The position numbers and the translations under genes are program-made. This document shows positions 17,574 to 27,067 of a DNA stretch of 64,000 bases, one piece after another. Position 1 is the stretch's first letter. Every line of letters begins with the position of its first letter. This stretch comes from Marivita sp. (GTDB taxonomy: Bacteria; Pseudomonadota; Alphaproteobacteria; Rhodobacterales; Rhodobacteraceae). The stretch lies in NCBI RefSeq assembly GCF_022763305.1, contig NZ_JALEGT010000100.1, positions 37,326 through 101,325 on the forward strand. Reading direction: 5' to 3'. Under the pieces are notes generated by a model that was not told the DNA's origin, did not search any database, and worked only from the letters and a program-made list of their open reading frames with translations.

Positions 17574-18445
17574 GCGGCCTTCCCGGCGAGGCGCTGCGAC
17601 ACCTCGGTGGTGATCTGCGCGCGGTCGGCCTGCGTTTTCAGAAGCGTAGTCAGTGTCGCCTGCAACGCCGCAGGGTCGCGGGTGAGGTCGTTGATCCCGA
17701 GGCCCATCAGGGCTGCGGCGAAATCAAGTGTTTCGGCAATGCCCGGAACCTTTTCCAAGTCTTCCTTGCGCAGTGCCTGGACAAATTCGATCACCTGATG
17801 CGCCAATCGTGTTTCGATGCCGTGGCAGCGGGTGTTCAGGATCGCCAGTTCGGTCTCGCGGTCGGGGTAATCGACATAGGCAAACAGGCAGCGACGGCGC
17901 AGCGCGTCCGACAGATCGCGCGTGCCGTTCGAGGTCAGGATGACAATCGGGATCGAGGTTGCGGCGATCGTACCAAGTTCGGGCACCGTGATCTGGTAAT
18001 CGGCCAGCATTTCCAGAAGGAAGGCCTCGAATTCTTCATCGGCCCGGTCAATCTCGTCGATCAGCAATACAGAAGGCTCTTCCTGCGTGATGGCTTTCAA
18101 CAGCGGGCGTTCCAGCAAATAGTCGCGAGAAAAGATACGCTCCTCGACCGCGCGGCCGGTCTCGCCCGCATCGGATGCGGCGCGGATCGCCAGCAGTTGC
18201 CGTTGGTAATTCCATTCGTAGATCGCCTGCGCGGCGTCGAGGCCTTCGTAGCATTGCAACCGAATGAGCGCGGTGCTGCGCGCGGCCGCGAGCACACGGG
18301 CCACCTCGGTCTTTCCGACCCCCGCCGCGCCTTCAAGCAGAAGTGGGCGTTGCAGCGACAAGGCGAGGTGCAGCGCGACGGCCATGTCTTCGTTTGCCAC
18401 GTAGCCTTCTGCCGCCAGAGCGGTCTGCAGATCGGTCCAGGTCAT
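17570..18445 (-). CDS. coxD: MoxR-type AAA ATPase CoxD
   Basis: 291 residues. CoxD is a membrane-associated ATPase needed to insert sulfur and copper into the CO dehydrogenase molybdenum site. It has a Walker A loop EGAAGVGKTEVARVLA (residues 38-53), Walker B SVLLIDEIDRADEEFEAFLL (125-144) and the ILTSNGTRDLSDALRRRC sensor/arginine-finger region typical of MoxR proteins. I chose the ATG at 18445 with GGAG 7 bases upstream over a TTG at 18469. Located 66 bases after coxL and coupled to coxE. Confidence 0.92.
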   Translation of the reverse strand: MTWTDLQTALAAEGYVANEDMAVALHLALSLQRPLLLEGAAGVGKTEVARVLAAARSTALIRLQCYEGLDAAQAIYEWNYQRQLLAIRAASDAGETGRAVEERIFSRDYLLERPLLKAITQEEPSVLLIDEIDRADEEFEAFLLEMLADYQITVPELGTIAATSIPIVILTSNGTRDLSDALRRRCLFAYVDYPDRETELAILNTRCHGIETRLAHQVIEFVQALRKEDLEKVPGIAETLDFAAALMGLGINDLTRDPAALQATLTTLLKTQADRAQITTEVSQRLAGKAA

Positions 18446-18511
18446 GATGCTCTCCGAAAGTCGTCGCAAGGTCGCCGCGCCCCGGTGACGAGGCGCGGCT
18501 GGTCTTGGTCA

Positions 18512-20938
18512 TCAGCCGTGCAGACCGAGTTTATTGGCGGTCTGCCAGATGCGCCAATGGTCATGCGGCATGTGCGTGTGACGCAGGCCGAATGCCTTGA
18601 ACGCATCGTTCACGCCGTTCGAGAAACACGGCACGCCGCCGACATGCGGGCTTTCACCAACCCCCTTGGCCCCGATCGGATGGTGCGGGCTGGGGGTCAC
18701 GGTGTGATCGGTTTCGTAATTGGGCACTTCCCATGCTGTCGGGAGGAAGAAATCCATCAGCGTCCCCGTCTTGACGTTGCCCATATCATCATAGGCAATC
18801 TCCTGCCCCAGCGCGACAGCCAGTGCCTCGGTCAGACCGCCGTGGATCTGGCCTTCGATGATCATCGGGTTGATCCGTGTGCCGCAGTCATCCAGCGCGT
18901 AGAAGCGGCGGATGTCCGTAACCCCGGTATCGACGTCGATGTCCATCACGCAGACATAAGCCCCGAACGGATAGGTCATGTTGGGCGGATCATAATAGCT
19001 GACCGCTTCCAGCCCCGGTTCGATCCCGGGGATTGCCTGATTGTAGGCGGCAAACGCGATCTCTTTCATGGTCTTGAACTTCTCGGGCGCACCCTTGACC
19101 ACAAAGCGGTCCACGTCGAATTCGACATCGTCGTCGTGCACTTCAAGAAGATATGCCGCGATCATCTGCGCCTTGGCCCGGATTTTCCGACCTGCCATCG
19201 CCGTCGCCGCCCCGGCCACCGGAGTGGAGCGGGACCCGTAGGTGCCCAGACCGTAAGGTGCGGTGTCGGTGTCGCCTTCCTCGATGGTGATCGAATCCGC
19301 CGGCAAGCCGATCTCGGTCGCAAGGATCTGCGCAAAGGTCGTGGCGTGGCCCTGACCCTGGCTGATCGTGCCAAGCCGCGCGATGGCCGACCCCGTGGGA
19401 TGGATGCGGATTTCACAACTGTCGAACATGCCCAGGCCGAGGATATCGCAGTTCTTGACCGGTCCTGCCCCGACGATTTCGGTGAAGAACGTCAGACCGA
19501 TGCCCATCAGAGACCGCGTCTTGCCCACCTTGAAGTCCTCGACCCGCTGCGCCTGTTCGGCCCGCAGACCCTTGTAGTCGACGGCCTCCAGCGCCTTGTC
19601 CCATGCCGTGTGATAATCGCCGGAATCGTATTCCCAGCCCAGCGCCGATTTGTACGGGAATTGGTCCTTCTTGATGAAATTGATGCGGCGTAGTTCGGCG
19701 GGATCCATATTCAGCTCGATGGCCAGAACCTCGATCATCCGTTCGATGAAATACACCGCCTCGGTCACGCGGAAGGAACACCGGTAGGACACACCACCGG
19801 GTGCTTTATTGGTGTAGACCCCATCCACCGCCAGATAGGCGACCGGGATGTCATAGGACCCGGTGCAGATGTTCATGAAGCCCGCAGGGAACTTGGTTGG
19901 ATCGGCACAGGCATCAAAGCCGCCATGATCAGCCGTGGTGTGGCACCAAAGACCGGTGATCTTGCCTTCCTTGGTGGCGGCGATCTTGCCCTTCATCCAG
20001 TAGTCCCGCGCAAAGGCGGTGGTCATGAGGTTTTCCATCCGGTCTTCGACCCACTTCACCGGCACGCCGGTCACGATGGAGGCCACGACCGAGCAGACAT
20101 ATCCCGGATAGGCACCAACCTTGTTTCCGAAGCCGCCACCGATATCAGGGCTGATGACGCGGATGTTGTGCTCTTCGATACCGGAAATGAGGCTGACCAC
20201 GGTGCGGATCGCGTGCGGCGCCTGGAACGTGCCGTAGAGCGTCAGCTTTCCGTTCACCTTGTCCATCGACGCGACACAGCCGCAGGTTTCCAGCGGACAG
20301 GGATGTGTGCGGTGATAGTAGAACATCTCCTCGGCCACGACATCGGCGTCGCTGATGACCTGCTCGGTGGTTTCCTTGTCACCGACCTCCCATGTGAAGA
20401 TGTGGTTGTGATGCTTGCGCGGGCCATGTGCGCCATCCGGCAGCGACCCGTCCTCGGCTACGAGGTCTTCGCGCAGGACAACGTCGGACTCCAGCGACGC
20501 GAACGGATCGACGATCACGTCGAGTTCTTCATACTCGACCTCGACCAGCTCCACGGCGTCGGCCGCGATATAGCGATCCTTGGCGACCACATAGGCCACT
20601 TCCTGACCCTGAAACAGCACCTTGCCATCGGCGAGGACCATCTGCTTGTCACCGGCCAGCGTCGGCATCCAGTGCAGCCCAAGCGGGGCAAGATCCGCAG
20701 CGGTCAGAACCGCCACGACGCCATCCAGAGCCTTGGCCGCGTCGGTGTTGATCGACTTGATCCGGGCGTGGGCATAGGGCGAGCGGACGAAATCCCCGAA
20801 CAGCATGCCGGGCAGCTTGATGTCGTCGACGTAATTGCCTTTGCCCTGCGTAAAGCGGGCATCTTCCACGCGCTTGCGCTTGCAGCCCATGCCACCCAGT
20901 GCGTCGGCGCGTTCCTGACGAGACAGTTCCTTGTTCAT
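18512..20938 (-). CDS. coxL: Aerobic carbon monoxide dehydrogenase large subunit CoxL (form I)
   Basis: 808 residues, the length of well-studied form I CoxL. It is the molybdopterin-copper subunit that oxidises CO to CO2. The active-site loop reads [16 protein letters not shown]: Cys387 corresponds to the copper-binding cysteine, and C-S-F-R is diagnostic of form I rather than the form II A-Y-R-G-A-G-R signature. Residue 384 is Ser where the textbook motif has Ala. Other landmarks are [32 protein letters not shown] and the C-terminal [12 protein letters not shown] with the catalytic Glu. The ATG at 20938 overlaps the coxS stop; the frame stays open further upstream but only within coxS. Confidence 0.96.
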   Translation of the reverse strand: MNKELSRQERADALGGMGCKRKRVEDARFTQGKGNYVDDIKLPGMLFGDFVRSPYAHARIKSINTDAAKALDGVVAVLTAADLAPLGLHWMPTLAGDKQMVLADGKVLFQGQEVAYVVAKDRYIAADAVELVEVEYEELDVIVDPFASLESDVVLREDLVAEDGSLPDGAHGPRKHHNHIFTWEVGDKETTEQVISDADVVAEEMFYYHRTHPCPLETCGCVASMDKVNGKLTLYGTFQAPHAIRTVVSLISGIEEHNIRVISPDIGGGFGNKVGAYPGYVCSVVASIVTGVPVKWVEDRMENLMTTAFARDYWMKGKIAATKEGKITGLWCHTTADHGGFDACADPTKFPAGFMNICTGSYDIPVAYLAVDGVYTNKAPGGVSYRCSFRVTEAVYFIERMIEVLAIELNMDPAELRRINFIKKDQFPYKSALGWEYDSGDYHTAWDKALEAVDYKGLRAEQAQRVEDFKVGKTRSLMGIGLTFFTEIVGAGPVKNCDILGLGMFDSCEIRIHPTGSAIARLGTISQGQGHATTFAQILATEIGLPADSITIEEGDTDTAPYGLGTYGSRSTPVAGAATAMAGRKIRAKAQMIAAYLLEVHDDDVEFDVDRFVVKGAPEKFKTMKEIAFAAYNQAIPGIEPGLEAVSYYDPPNMTYPFGAYVCVMDIDVDTGVTDIRRFYALDDCGTRINPMIIEGQIHGGLTEALAVALGQEIAYDDMGNVKTGTLMDFFLPTAWEVPNYETDHTVTPSPHHPIGAKGVGESPHVGGVPCFSNGVNDAFKAFGLRHTHMPHDHWRIWQTANKLGLHG

Positions 20939-21429
20939 TCTGCGGCCTCCTTGGCTGCATTCATCTCTGCCGCAGCGGCGAGGATGGATTTCACGATGTT
21001 CTGGTAACCGGTGCAGCGGCAGAGATTGCCTGCCATCCCAAAGCGGACCTCTTCCTCGGTCGGGTTGGGGATCTCCTCCAGCAACTTGGAGGCGCGGGTG
21101 ATCATGCCCGGCGTGCAGAAGCCACATTGAAGACCGTGGTGTTCCTTGAACGCCTCCTGCAGCACATGCAGCTTGTCGGGGGATCCGAGCCCTTCGATGG
21201 TCGTCACCTCGGCACCGTTGGCCTGCGCCACGAACATGGTGCAGGATTTCACCGACTTGCCATTCAGCGTCACGGTACAGGCCCCGCAATGGGACGTTTC
21301 GCAACCGATATGCGGACCCGTGATGTTCAGGCGTTCCCGCAAGGTGTGAATCAGAAGCTCTCGCGGTTCGGCCAGGAATTCCTGTGCCTCGCCGTTGACG
21401 GTCATCTGGATATGCATCTTCTTTGCCAT
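20935..21429 (-). CDS. coxS: Carbon monoxide dehydrogenase iron-sulfur subunit CoxS
   Basis: 164 residues. CoxS passes electrons from the molybdenum site to FAD through two [2Fe-2S] clusters. The plant-ferredoxin-type cluster is bound by Cys43, 48, 51 and 63 ([22 protein letters not shown]) and the second by Cys102, 105, 137 and 139 ([21 protein letters not shown]). The ATG at 21429 has GGAGG 10 bases upstream, ruling out the in-frame ATG at 21447. It lies between coxM (14 bases) and coxL (ATGA overlap). Confidence 0.96.
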   Translation of the reverse strand: MAKKMHIQMTVNGEAQEFLAEPRELLIHTLRERLNITGPHIGCETSHCGACTVTLNGKSVKSCTMFVAQANGAEVTTIEGLGSPDKLHVLQEAFKEHHGLQCGFCTPGMITRASKLLEEIPNPTEEEVRFGMAGNLCRCTGYQNIVKSILAAAAEMNAAKEAAE

Positions 21430-21443
21430 GATGTGATCCTCCC

Positions 21444-22298
21444 TCACGCCCGGTCCCAGGCGCGCGCGATGGCGCGGCGCAGGATCACGGCGGCTGCATG
21501 GCGTTTGAATTCGATCGGGCCGCGGTTGTCCTGTGTCGGGTCGATATCACCCAACATGGCTGCGACGGCAGCATCCACGGCTGCGGCATCGACGGACGTT
21601 CCGACAAGCGCTGCGCCTGCGGCTTCGGACCAGACCGGCGTGTCGCTGAGATTGGTCATCGCGATCGAGGCCGAGGTGCAGGTGTCCCCGTCCTTGCCAA
21701 GAAGGACAGCCGCCGCAGCAGTCGCGTAGTCACCGATCTTGCGCTTCTGCTTTTCGTAGGCGTAGCCGCCTGACGGCGCATCAAAGGCTACCGCCACCAG
21801 AACCTCGTCATCTGCGCGGTCGGTCATGTAGGCGGCTTCATAGAAACCGCGGGCCTGCACCTCGCGTTCGCCGTCCGGGCCGACCAGAAGGAAGGTTGCA
21901 TCAAGGCACTGCATCAGACCCGGCATGTCATTGCCCGGATCACCATTGGCCACATTTCCACCAACGGTGCCCATGTAGCGCACCTGCGGATCTGCGATCT
22001 GCAATGACGCTTCGCGCATGATCGGCGCGGCTTCGGCAAGGGCGGCATGACCGATGATGTCGGACTGTGTGGTCATCGCCCCGATACGCACGCGGCCACC
22101 CTCGACCGTGATGCCTGACAATCCGTCGACATCCTGCAGGTCGATCAGATGCGGGACATCCGCCATGCGCAGCTTCATCATCGGGATCAAACTGTGCCCA
22201 CCGGCCAGAACACGCGCTTCGTCGCCGTGCTCTGCCAGGACGGCCAGAACCCCTGCCATGTCCGTTGGACGATGGTACTCAAAGGCAGCTGGAATCAT
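21444..22298 (-). CDS. coxM: Carbon monoxide dehydrogenase FAD-binding subunit CoxM
   Basis: 284 residues of the FAD-binding medium subunit. The two flavin motifs are visible: [19 protein letters not shown] (residues 30-48) and [17 protein letters not shown] (110-126), followed by the CO_deh_flav_C domain ([17 protein letters not shown]). CoxM receives electrons from CoxS and hands them to the quinone pool through the membrane. The ATG at 22298 is preceded by GGAGGAG; a GTG six bases further up lies in the Shine-Dalgarno itself and is unlikely. First gene of the structural operon. Confidence 0.95.
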   Translation of the reverse strand: MIPAAFEYHRPTDMAGVLAVLAEHGDEARVLAGGHSLIPMMKLRMADVPHLIDLQDVDGLSGITVEGGRVRIGAMTTQSDIIGHAALAEAAPIMREASLQIADPQVRYMGTVGGNVANGDPGNDMPGLMQCLDATFLLVGPDGEREVQARGFYEAAYMTDRADDEVLVAVAFDAPSGGYAYEKQKRKIGDYATAAAAVLLGKDGDTCTSASIAMTNLSDTPVWSEAAGAALVGTSVDAAAVDAAVAAMLGDIDPTQDNRGPIEFKRHAAAVILRRAIARAWDRA

Positions 22299-22432
22299 TG
22301 CCACTCCTCCCTAAGCAATTTCTCTCGCTGGGCGGAAGGGTGCACAGAGGCCGCGCAATCACTTCTGAAAACGCTCAGTATTCGCGCTTTTTGAACGAAA
22401 TGCGCCGCATCCTGCACGAATGGCGCGCAGGC

Positions 22433-23566
22433 TCAGCAGAACGCAGTCTGTGCATCCTTGAGGCGGGAGCGGCTGACCGGCACGGGCGGCAGGTTGCTCC
22501 CCGAAAAGGTCAGACGGCCCTTGTCCTTGCTGCGCTCGAAGGTAGCAACCATGGACGGATTGATCAGGTAACTGCGATGCACCTGCATGTATCCCGCGGG
22601 CAGCAATCGGTCGGCGGCCTTGGTGATCGGCCAGACGCAGAAATAGCGATCTGTCAACGTGTAGACCTGGCTGTAGTGACCGTCGGCACGGACAAAAGCC
22701 ACCTCGGAGGACGAGACGAAGACCTTGCTGCCATCGCGTTCGCACGGGATGCTGGTAAACTCAGGGGACAGCCCGGAGCCGGCCACGGGTGCACTCTCGT
22801 CCGGCGCGGCTTCGGCGAGCGGCCCCGCCACGGGCGGGGCGGCCTCGTATTGGCTTGGGATCAGATAGGTGGACCCGACCCAAAGGAAGGTCCCGAAGAT
22901 CACGAAGCTCGACAGAATGACCCCCAACGCAAGTGTCTCATTGCTGATGAGAGGCCCGAGCACAACGGTTTCGGGCAAGGCGACAAAATTCGTCCCGGCC
23001 ATGGCAAGGAAGTGCACAGCCACCACGGCGCATCCGAAACACAGAGTGCCAATCGCGATATTGCGGGCACTGCGCGCCTGATATGCAACGCCAAAGGCGA
23101 GCACACACAGAACGATTGCCAGCAGCGACGATGCGACCACACCAAGCGGCGTATAGACGGGCTGGCACAGTTGCATCCCGGCCATACCGACATAGTGCAT
23201 CGCCAAGACACCCAGTCCGACAAGCGTGCCGGCAGCCACAATTGGCCTTTTGGTGCGCCGCGTGAAATGCAGCAGCACCAGGGCCAGCGCCACCATGAGG
23301 ATCGCGATCAATGCCGAGACAAGCGTGATCGCCGCGTCATAGTAGAACAGGATCGGCATCCGCAGGCCCAGCATCGCCAGAAAATGCATGGACCAGATGC
23401 CTCCGCCAAGCGCAACAGACGCAAGGGCAACAGCCAGTTTGCGCTGCGTGACGGATTTCTTGGACAGGTCCTTGGTCAGCGTCAAACCCGTGGCGCCCGC
23501 GACAAGCGCGATGACAAGCGACATGGCCACAAGCCATGGGTTATACTGGACCTCGAGGAACTCCAT
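22433..23566 (-). CDS. coxC: MHYT sensor / LytTR DNA-binding regulator (CoxC-like)
   Basis: 377 residues. The N-terminal two thirds is a membrane domain of about seven helices with histidine-methionine repeats typical of MHYT sensors: SMHFLAMLG (59-67), LAMHYVGMAGM and VAVHFLAMAG. The C-terminal ~105 residues form a LytTR-type domain (SEVAFVRADGHYSQVYTL, MQVHRSYLINPSMV). This matches CoxC/CoxH of CO-oxidising bacteria, thought to sense a diatomic gas through metal in the membrane and bind DNA. It lies 134 bases upstream of coxM on the same strand and is probably the operon's regulator (inference). Confidence 0.85.
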   Translation of the reverse strand: MEFLEVQYNPWLVAMSLVIALVAGATGLTLTKDLSKKSVTQRKLAVALASVALGGGIWSMHFLAMLGLRMPILFYYDAAITLVSALIAILMVALALVLLHFTRRTKRPIVAAGTLVGLGVLAMHYVGMAGMQLCQPVYTPLGVVASSLLAIVLCVLAFGVAYQARSARNIAIGTLCFGCAVVAVHFLAMAGTNFVALPETVVLGPLISNETLALGVILSSFVIFGTFLWVGSTYLIPSQYEAAPPVAGPLAEAAPDESAPVAGSGLSPEFTSIPCERDGSKVFVSSSEVAFVRADGHYSQVYTLTDRYFCVWPITKAADRLLPAGYMQVHRSYLINPSMVATFERSKDKGRLTFSGSNLPPVPVSRSRLKDAQTAFC

Positions 23567-23880
23567 GAGACAGCCTTGTAGGCAATAGTATCGACCAAGC
23601 AAAGGTCGATAATCCTGCGCCAAACGAAATCCACAGCCTTCACAGCCGACACAGGAGCAAGGGAATGAATCCGCCCCTCATCATCCAACCAAGAGGCATG
23701 TGCGGATCGCAGCCCCACGCAGCGCACGCGGGTGTTGCCACAGGCGATGGGAAGGCCCTCCCGTCCCCGTGATCGCGCCCGGGCGCAGCGACGTCCGCCA
23801 CCGTGCGACGCCGGCCTCTTTGCTTTCTCGGTGCGGGTGGATCATCTTACCACCCGACAGACACAATACGGAGCCCCCTG
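23567..23880. other. Intergenic region between coxC and the monooxygenase gene
   Basis: About 314 bases between two divergently oriented genes, so it should hold both promoters. I see no open frame that looks coding, no clear tRNA or hairpin terminator; a GCGCCCGGGCGC palindrome lies near 23786. The plus-strand gene has ACGGAG ahead of its ATG. Confidence 0.6.
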
Positions 23881-24207
23881 ATGTATCTCGCCATGAACCG
23901 GTTCACTGTCCCTCTTGAAAACGCCACCGAGTTTGAAGAGCTGTGGCTGAGCCGCGAAAGCCGCTTGCAGGACATGGACGGCTTTGTGTCCTTCCACATG
24001 CTGAAGGGCCCCGAGACCGAAGGGCGTATCCTCTACGCCTCGCATACGGTCTGGGCGTCCGAGGATCATTTCCGGGCATGGACGACGAGCGAGGCATTCC
24101 GCGCATCGCATGCCAGCGCCGGCGAGACACGAAAGCTGTACGAGGGTGCACCGAAATTCGAAGGCTTCACGGCAATTCAGGAAATCGACGCCCTGCAGTC
24201 AAACTGA
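23881..24207 (+). CDS. ABM-domain, IsdG-like heme-degrading monooxygenase candidate
   Basis: 108 residues forming a single antibiotic-biosynthesis-monooxygenase (ferredoxin-like) domain. IsdG-type heme oxygenases use an Asn-Trp-His triad; here Asn6, Trp67 and His77 fall at matching positions (MYLAMNRF, RAWTTSEAFRASH). The segment FVSFHMLKGPETEGRILYAS matches the core strands of that family. If it degrades heme it would release iron in the cytoplasm. No heme transporter lies nearby, so the role rests on residues alone. A CGGAG site precedes the ATG. Confidence 0.72.
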   Translation: MYLAMNRFTVPLENATEFEELWLSRESRLQDMDGFVSFHMLKGPETEGRILYASHTVWASEDHFRAWTTSEAFRASHASAGETRKLYEGAPKFEGFTAIQEIDALQSN

Positions 24208-24458
24208 GGTCCAAGGGCGCGCTCCTTTGGCCGGTTCGGCATTGCAGAAGGTCGGGCACAACAGGACACATCAGCATCGCTGGATGCGGCTGCCTCGCCA
24301 GGAGCATCGAGGCCATTGCCGCGCCAATTCATGCGGCCCGATCCAGATCGTCGATCCAGATCGAAAGGCCCTGAGGCCAAAAGCCGTTTCTGCTTTGGAC
24401 TGGATTTCCGTAACGGAAGGCCGCAAACTCGCAGCAGTAGCGTGAAGGGGCGAAGACC

Positions 24459-25775
24459 ATGCAGGATGTTCAAGTCGATCCGTCTCGGGACGAGGACCGC
24501 GAGATTACCCTCGAACCGAATCCCGAAGTGACCAAGGAAATCCTGGCCGAACTCCAGCGGGCACGCTCTCTGATCAATGACGGAGATCTCGAAGAAGCCA
24601 CGGAAATCTGCCAGACGCTGTTGGCGCGAGACGACATGTCGATCGGCGCGGCATCAAAAGTGACATTTGTGCTCAAGATGCTTGGACAGGACGAGGTGGC
24701 GAAACGGATCCAGACCCGTATTCTTGGCGAGATCAAGGGAAAGATCCATCTGCTGCGGGATCCCGCGACGGCCATGTTCCCGGCCGCGATGATCCTGATC
24801 GATTTGGGCGAGCCCGAAACGGCCGAACAACTGATCTTCAAAGCGCTTGAAACTGCCCCGGGCGAGCAGATGGTGGTCGTCGAGGCTGCAGCCCTGCTGG
24901 TGCAGCTTGATCGACACGATGCCGCCTACCAGCTGGCAAAGGATTACTTGGACGGTATTGACCGAGCTTTCGACAGTGCCATCCATTTCAGCGTGGTCTT
25001 TTCGCACATCAAGTACCCGGAAGGTGCCCGAATGTGCCTCGATGTCGCGAAACGGAACTGCAAAACGAAAACGGAACGCGCGAAGCTGGACTATTTCCTT
25101 GCTTCCAACGGTGAACCGGTCGCCCAGTTGGACCAACACGGAATGGCCGTCGAATTGTTCGACAAGTTCGCCGATATATATGACCACCAACTCGGAGTGC
25201 TGGGCAACAACGGCCCAAGTCTGATCTATACCGCCCTCGAAGAGCTGAAGCTGCCCAAGAAAAAGACACGTCGCGTTCTGGACGCAGGCTGTGGCACCGG
25301 CCTCTGTGCGGGTTTTTTGCGCGACTATGCCAAGGAACTGACCGGCGTCGATCTGTCGGTCAAGATGCTGGAAGTGTCCCGCGACAAGGGGGTGTATGAT
25401 TATCTTGCCCGTACCGATCTGTCTGTCGCGGCAACCTATCCCGAGGGGAAGTTCGATCTGATCGTCTGCGCCGATGTCTTCGTCTATTTCGGAGAGCTGC
25501 GGACCGTGCTCGGCAATCTCAAGCAGGTTCTGAACCCGGGCGGATGGCTGATCGCCACAGTCGAGGACGAGAACGACGACACTGTCGTCACCGGCTTCAA
25601 ACTCTACCCGTCAGGCCGATACAAGCACGCCGATGGGTATATCATCCGAACCCTGAACGAGGTCGGGTTTCCCAAACCGAAACTGATGAAACATGCGCGG
25701 TTGCGCGATGATTTCGGCGTGCCTGTGCTTGGGACCGTATTCGCCGTGCAAAAACCGGCACTTGTGTTCAACTGA
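24459..25775 (+). CDS. TPR-containing SAM-dependent methyltransferase
   Basis: 438 residues. The N-terminal half (about 25-215) is helical with TPR-like repeats, for example NDGDLEEATEICQTLLARDD and DLGEPETAEQLIFKALETAP. The C-terminal half is a class I methyltransferase: motif I VLDAGCGTGLCAGFLRDY (273-290), the acidic TGVDLSVKMLEVSRDKG and FDLIVCADVFVYFGEL. This fusion resembles methyltransferases that act on peptides or sugars with the TPR as binding platform, but the substrate is not readable. It precedes a glycosyltransferase and the Kdo transferase, so envelope sugar modification is possible. Confidence 0.82.
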   Translation: MQDVQVDPSRDEDREITLEPNPEVTKEILAELQRARSLINDGDLEEATEICQTLLARDDMSIGAASKVTFVLKMLGQDEVAKRIQTRILGEIKGKIHLLRDPATAMFPAAMILIDLGEPETAEQLIFKALETAPGEQMVVVEAAALLVQLDRHDAAYQLAKDYLDGIDRAFDSAIHFSVVFSHIKYPEGARMCLDVAKRNCKTKTERAKLDYFLASNGEPVAQLDQHGMAVELFDKFADIYDHQLGVLGNNGPSLIYTALEELKLPKKKTRRVLDAGCGTGLCAGFLRDYAKELTGVDLSVKMLEVSRDKGVYDYLARTDLSVAATYPEGKFDLIVCADVFVYFGELRTVLGNLKQVLNPGGWLIATVEDENDDTVVTGFKLYPSGRYKHADGYIIRTLNEVGFPKPKLMKHARLRDDFGVPVLGTVFAVQKPALVFN

Positions 25776-25858
25776 CCGTTTCGTCGCCACGTCCAGCCTT
25801 GCTGGTGCCATGATGCGCTGTTACCTAAGAAGTCGGTTTTCCTTCGGACCATGTTCTC

Positions 25859-27037
25859 ATGCGCGCAGCCATCGCAACTGGCGAATACCACCTTGGCGGA
25901 GAGACCTTCATCAACCGCCACATCGAGCATCTGTTCGGTGGAGATACAGTTGTGGTCTGCGGGCGGTTCCGGGGCGACAACCCCTACGGCAAGCCCTATT
26001 TCGTGCGCAGAGAAGGACTTTCGGGACGCGACATCATGGTGGCGCCGTGGTGGCTCTTGCGCAATCGCGTGCAGCACGGCACGTCCCGCCTGCCTTTTGG
26101 CGAGGCGAAAGAGGCGCTGATCCGCTTTCTGCGCGATGAAAGGGTCGATGTGATCCTTGCGGAATTCGGCACGCAGGCGCTTGCTTTGGCGCCGCTGGCC
26201 AACGCGTTGGACATTCCGATTTTCACCTATTTCCGCGGCACCGATGCGTCAAAGGCGATCCGCACGGAACGCATGCGCTCGGCGTATCGCAAGATGATGC
26301 CCCGACTTGCCGGGGTATTTTCGGTCTCGCGCTTCCTGCTCGACAATCTTGCCCGGCACGGCATCACCCATCCCAACAGCGTTGTGATCCCCTCCGGCGT
26401 CGACATCCGCCGCTTTGCACCACAGGCCAAGGTCCCGCTCAGTTTTCTCGCCGTCGGGCGCTTTGTCGAAAAGAAAGCGCCCATGACAACCCTGCGCGCC
26501 TTTGCCGAAGCCACGGCCGACCTGCCGGCGGCACGACTGGATTTCATCGGCGATGGCCCCCTGCTCGAACCGACGCGCGCGCTTGCTGCGGAACTCGGCG
26601 TTACGGACAAGCTGCGCTTTCACGGCGCGCAGCCGCACAACACCGTCCGCGATCGGTTGATGAGCACGCAATTCTTCCTTCAGCATTCGATCACGGCACG
26701 AGACGGCAACACCGAAGGTTTGCCCACGGCCATTCAGGAGGCGATGGCCTGCGGCTGCATTACCGTCTCGACCCGTCACGCAGGTATCCCCGAGGCCATC
26801 GACGAAGGTGAAACGGGTTTTCTGGTCGATGAATGCGACGAGGCCGGATTTGCACAGGCCATTTCCGCCGCGATGAACGTGCCCGATCTTGCTGCCATGT
26901 CGACCCGCGCGCGACGGGTGGCCGAAGAACGCTTTGACAATCACGTCCTGCTCAAGCTGTTGGAACGCCACATCCAGGATGCGCTGCTGTCAACACCGCC
27001 TCGAACCGGCGATCTGCGCAACACGGCCACCGCCTGA
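25859..27037 (+). CDS. GT4-family glycosyltransferase
   Basis: 392 residues with two Rossmann-like domains (GT-B). The C-terminal domain shows FLAVGRFVEKKAPMTTLRAF (197-216), LDFIGDGPLLEP, the EGLPTAIQEAMACGCITVST motif (286-305) and GIPEAIDEGETGFLV, all diagnostic of GT4 retaining enzymes. It likely moves a nucleotide-sugar residue onto lipopolysaccharide or a surface polysaccharide (inference from the adjacent Kdo transferase gene). No signal peptide. The start at 25859 has only a weak ribosome site. Confidence 0.88.
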   Translation: MRAAIATGEYHLGGETFINRHIEHLFGGDTVVVCGRFRGDNPYGKPYFVRREGLSGRDIMVAPWWLLRNRVQHGTSRLPFGEAKEALIRFLRDERVDVILAEFGTQALALAPLANALDIPIFTYFRGTDASKAIRTERMRSAYRKMMPRLAGVFSVSRFLLDNLARHGITHPNSVVIPSGVDIRRFAPQAKVPLSFLAVGRFVEKKAPMTTLRAFAEATADLPAARLDFIGDGPLLEPTRALAAELGVTDKLRFHGAQPHNTVRDRLMSTQFFLQHSITARDGNTEGLPTAIQEAMACGCITVSTRHAGIPEAIDEGETGFLVDECDEAGFAQAISAAMNVPDLAAMSTRARRVAEERFDNHVLLKLLERHIQDALLSTPPRTGDLRNTATA

Positions 27038-27067
27038 GGGCGGGGCACGCCCGGAACGGAACCCACC

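Noticed and set aside
20939..21304. In-frame upstream extension of coxL
   Set aside because: It lies within coxS in another frame and lacks CoxL homology; the ATG at 20938 gives the family's N-terminus and length.
24340..24363. Short direct repeat GATCCAGATCG occurring twice in a row
   Set aside because: Only two copies of an 11-base unit in a 250-base gap; too little to infer function.
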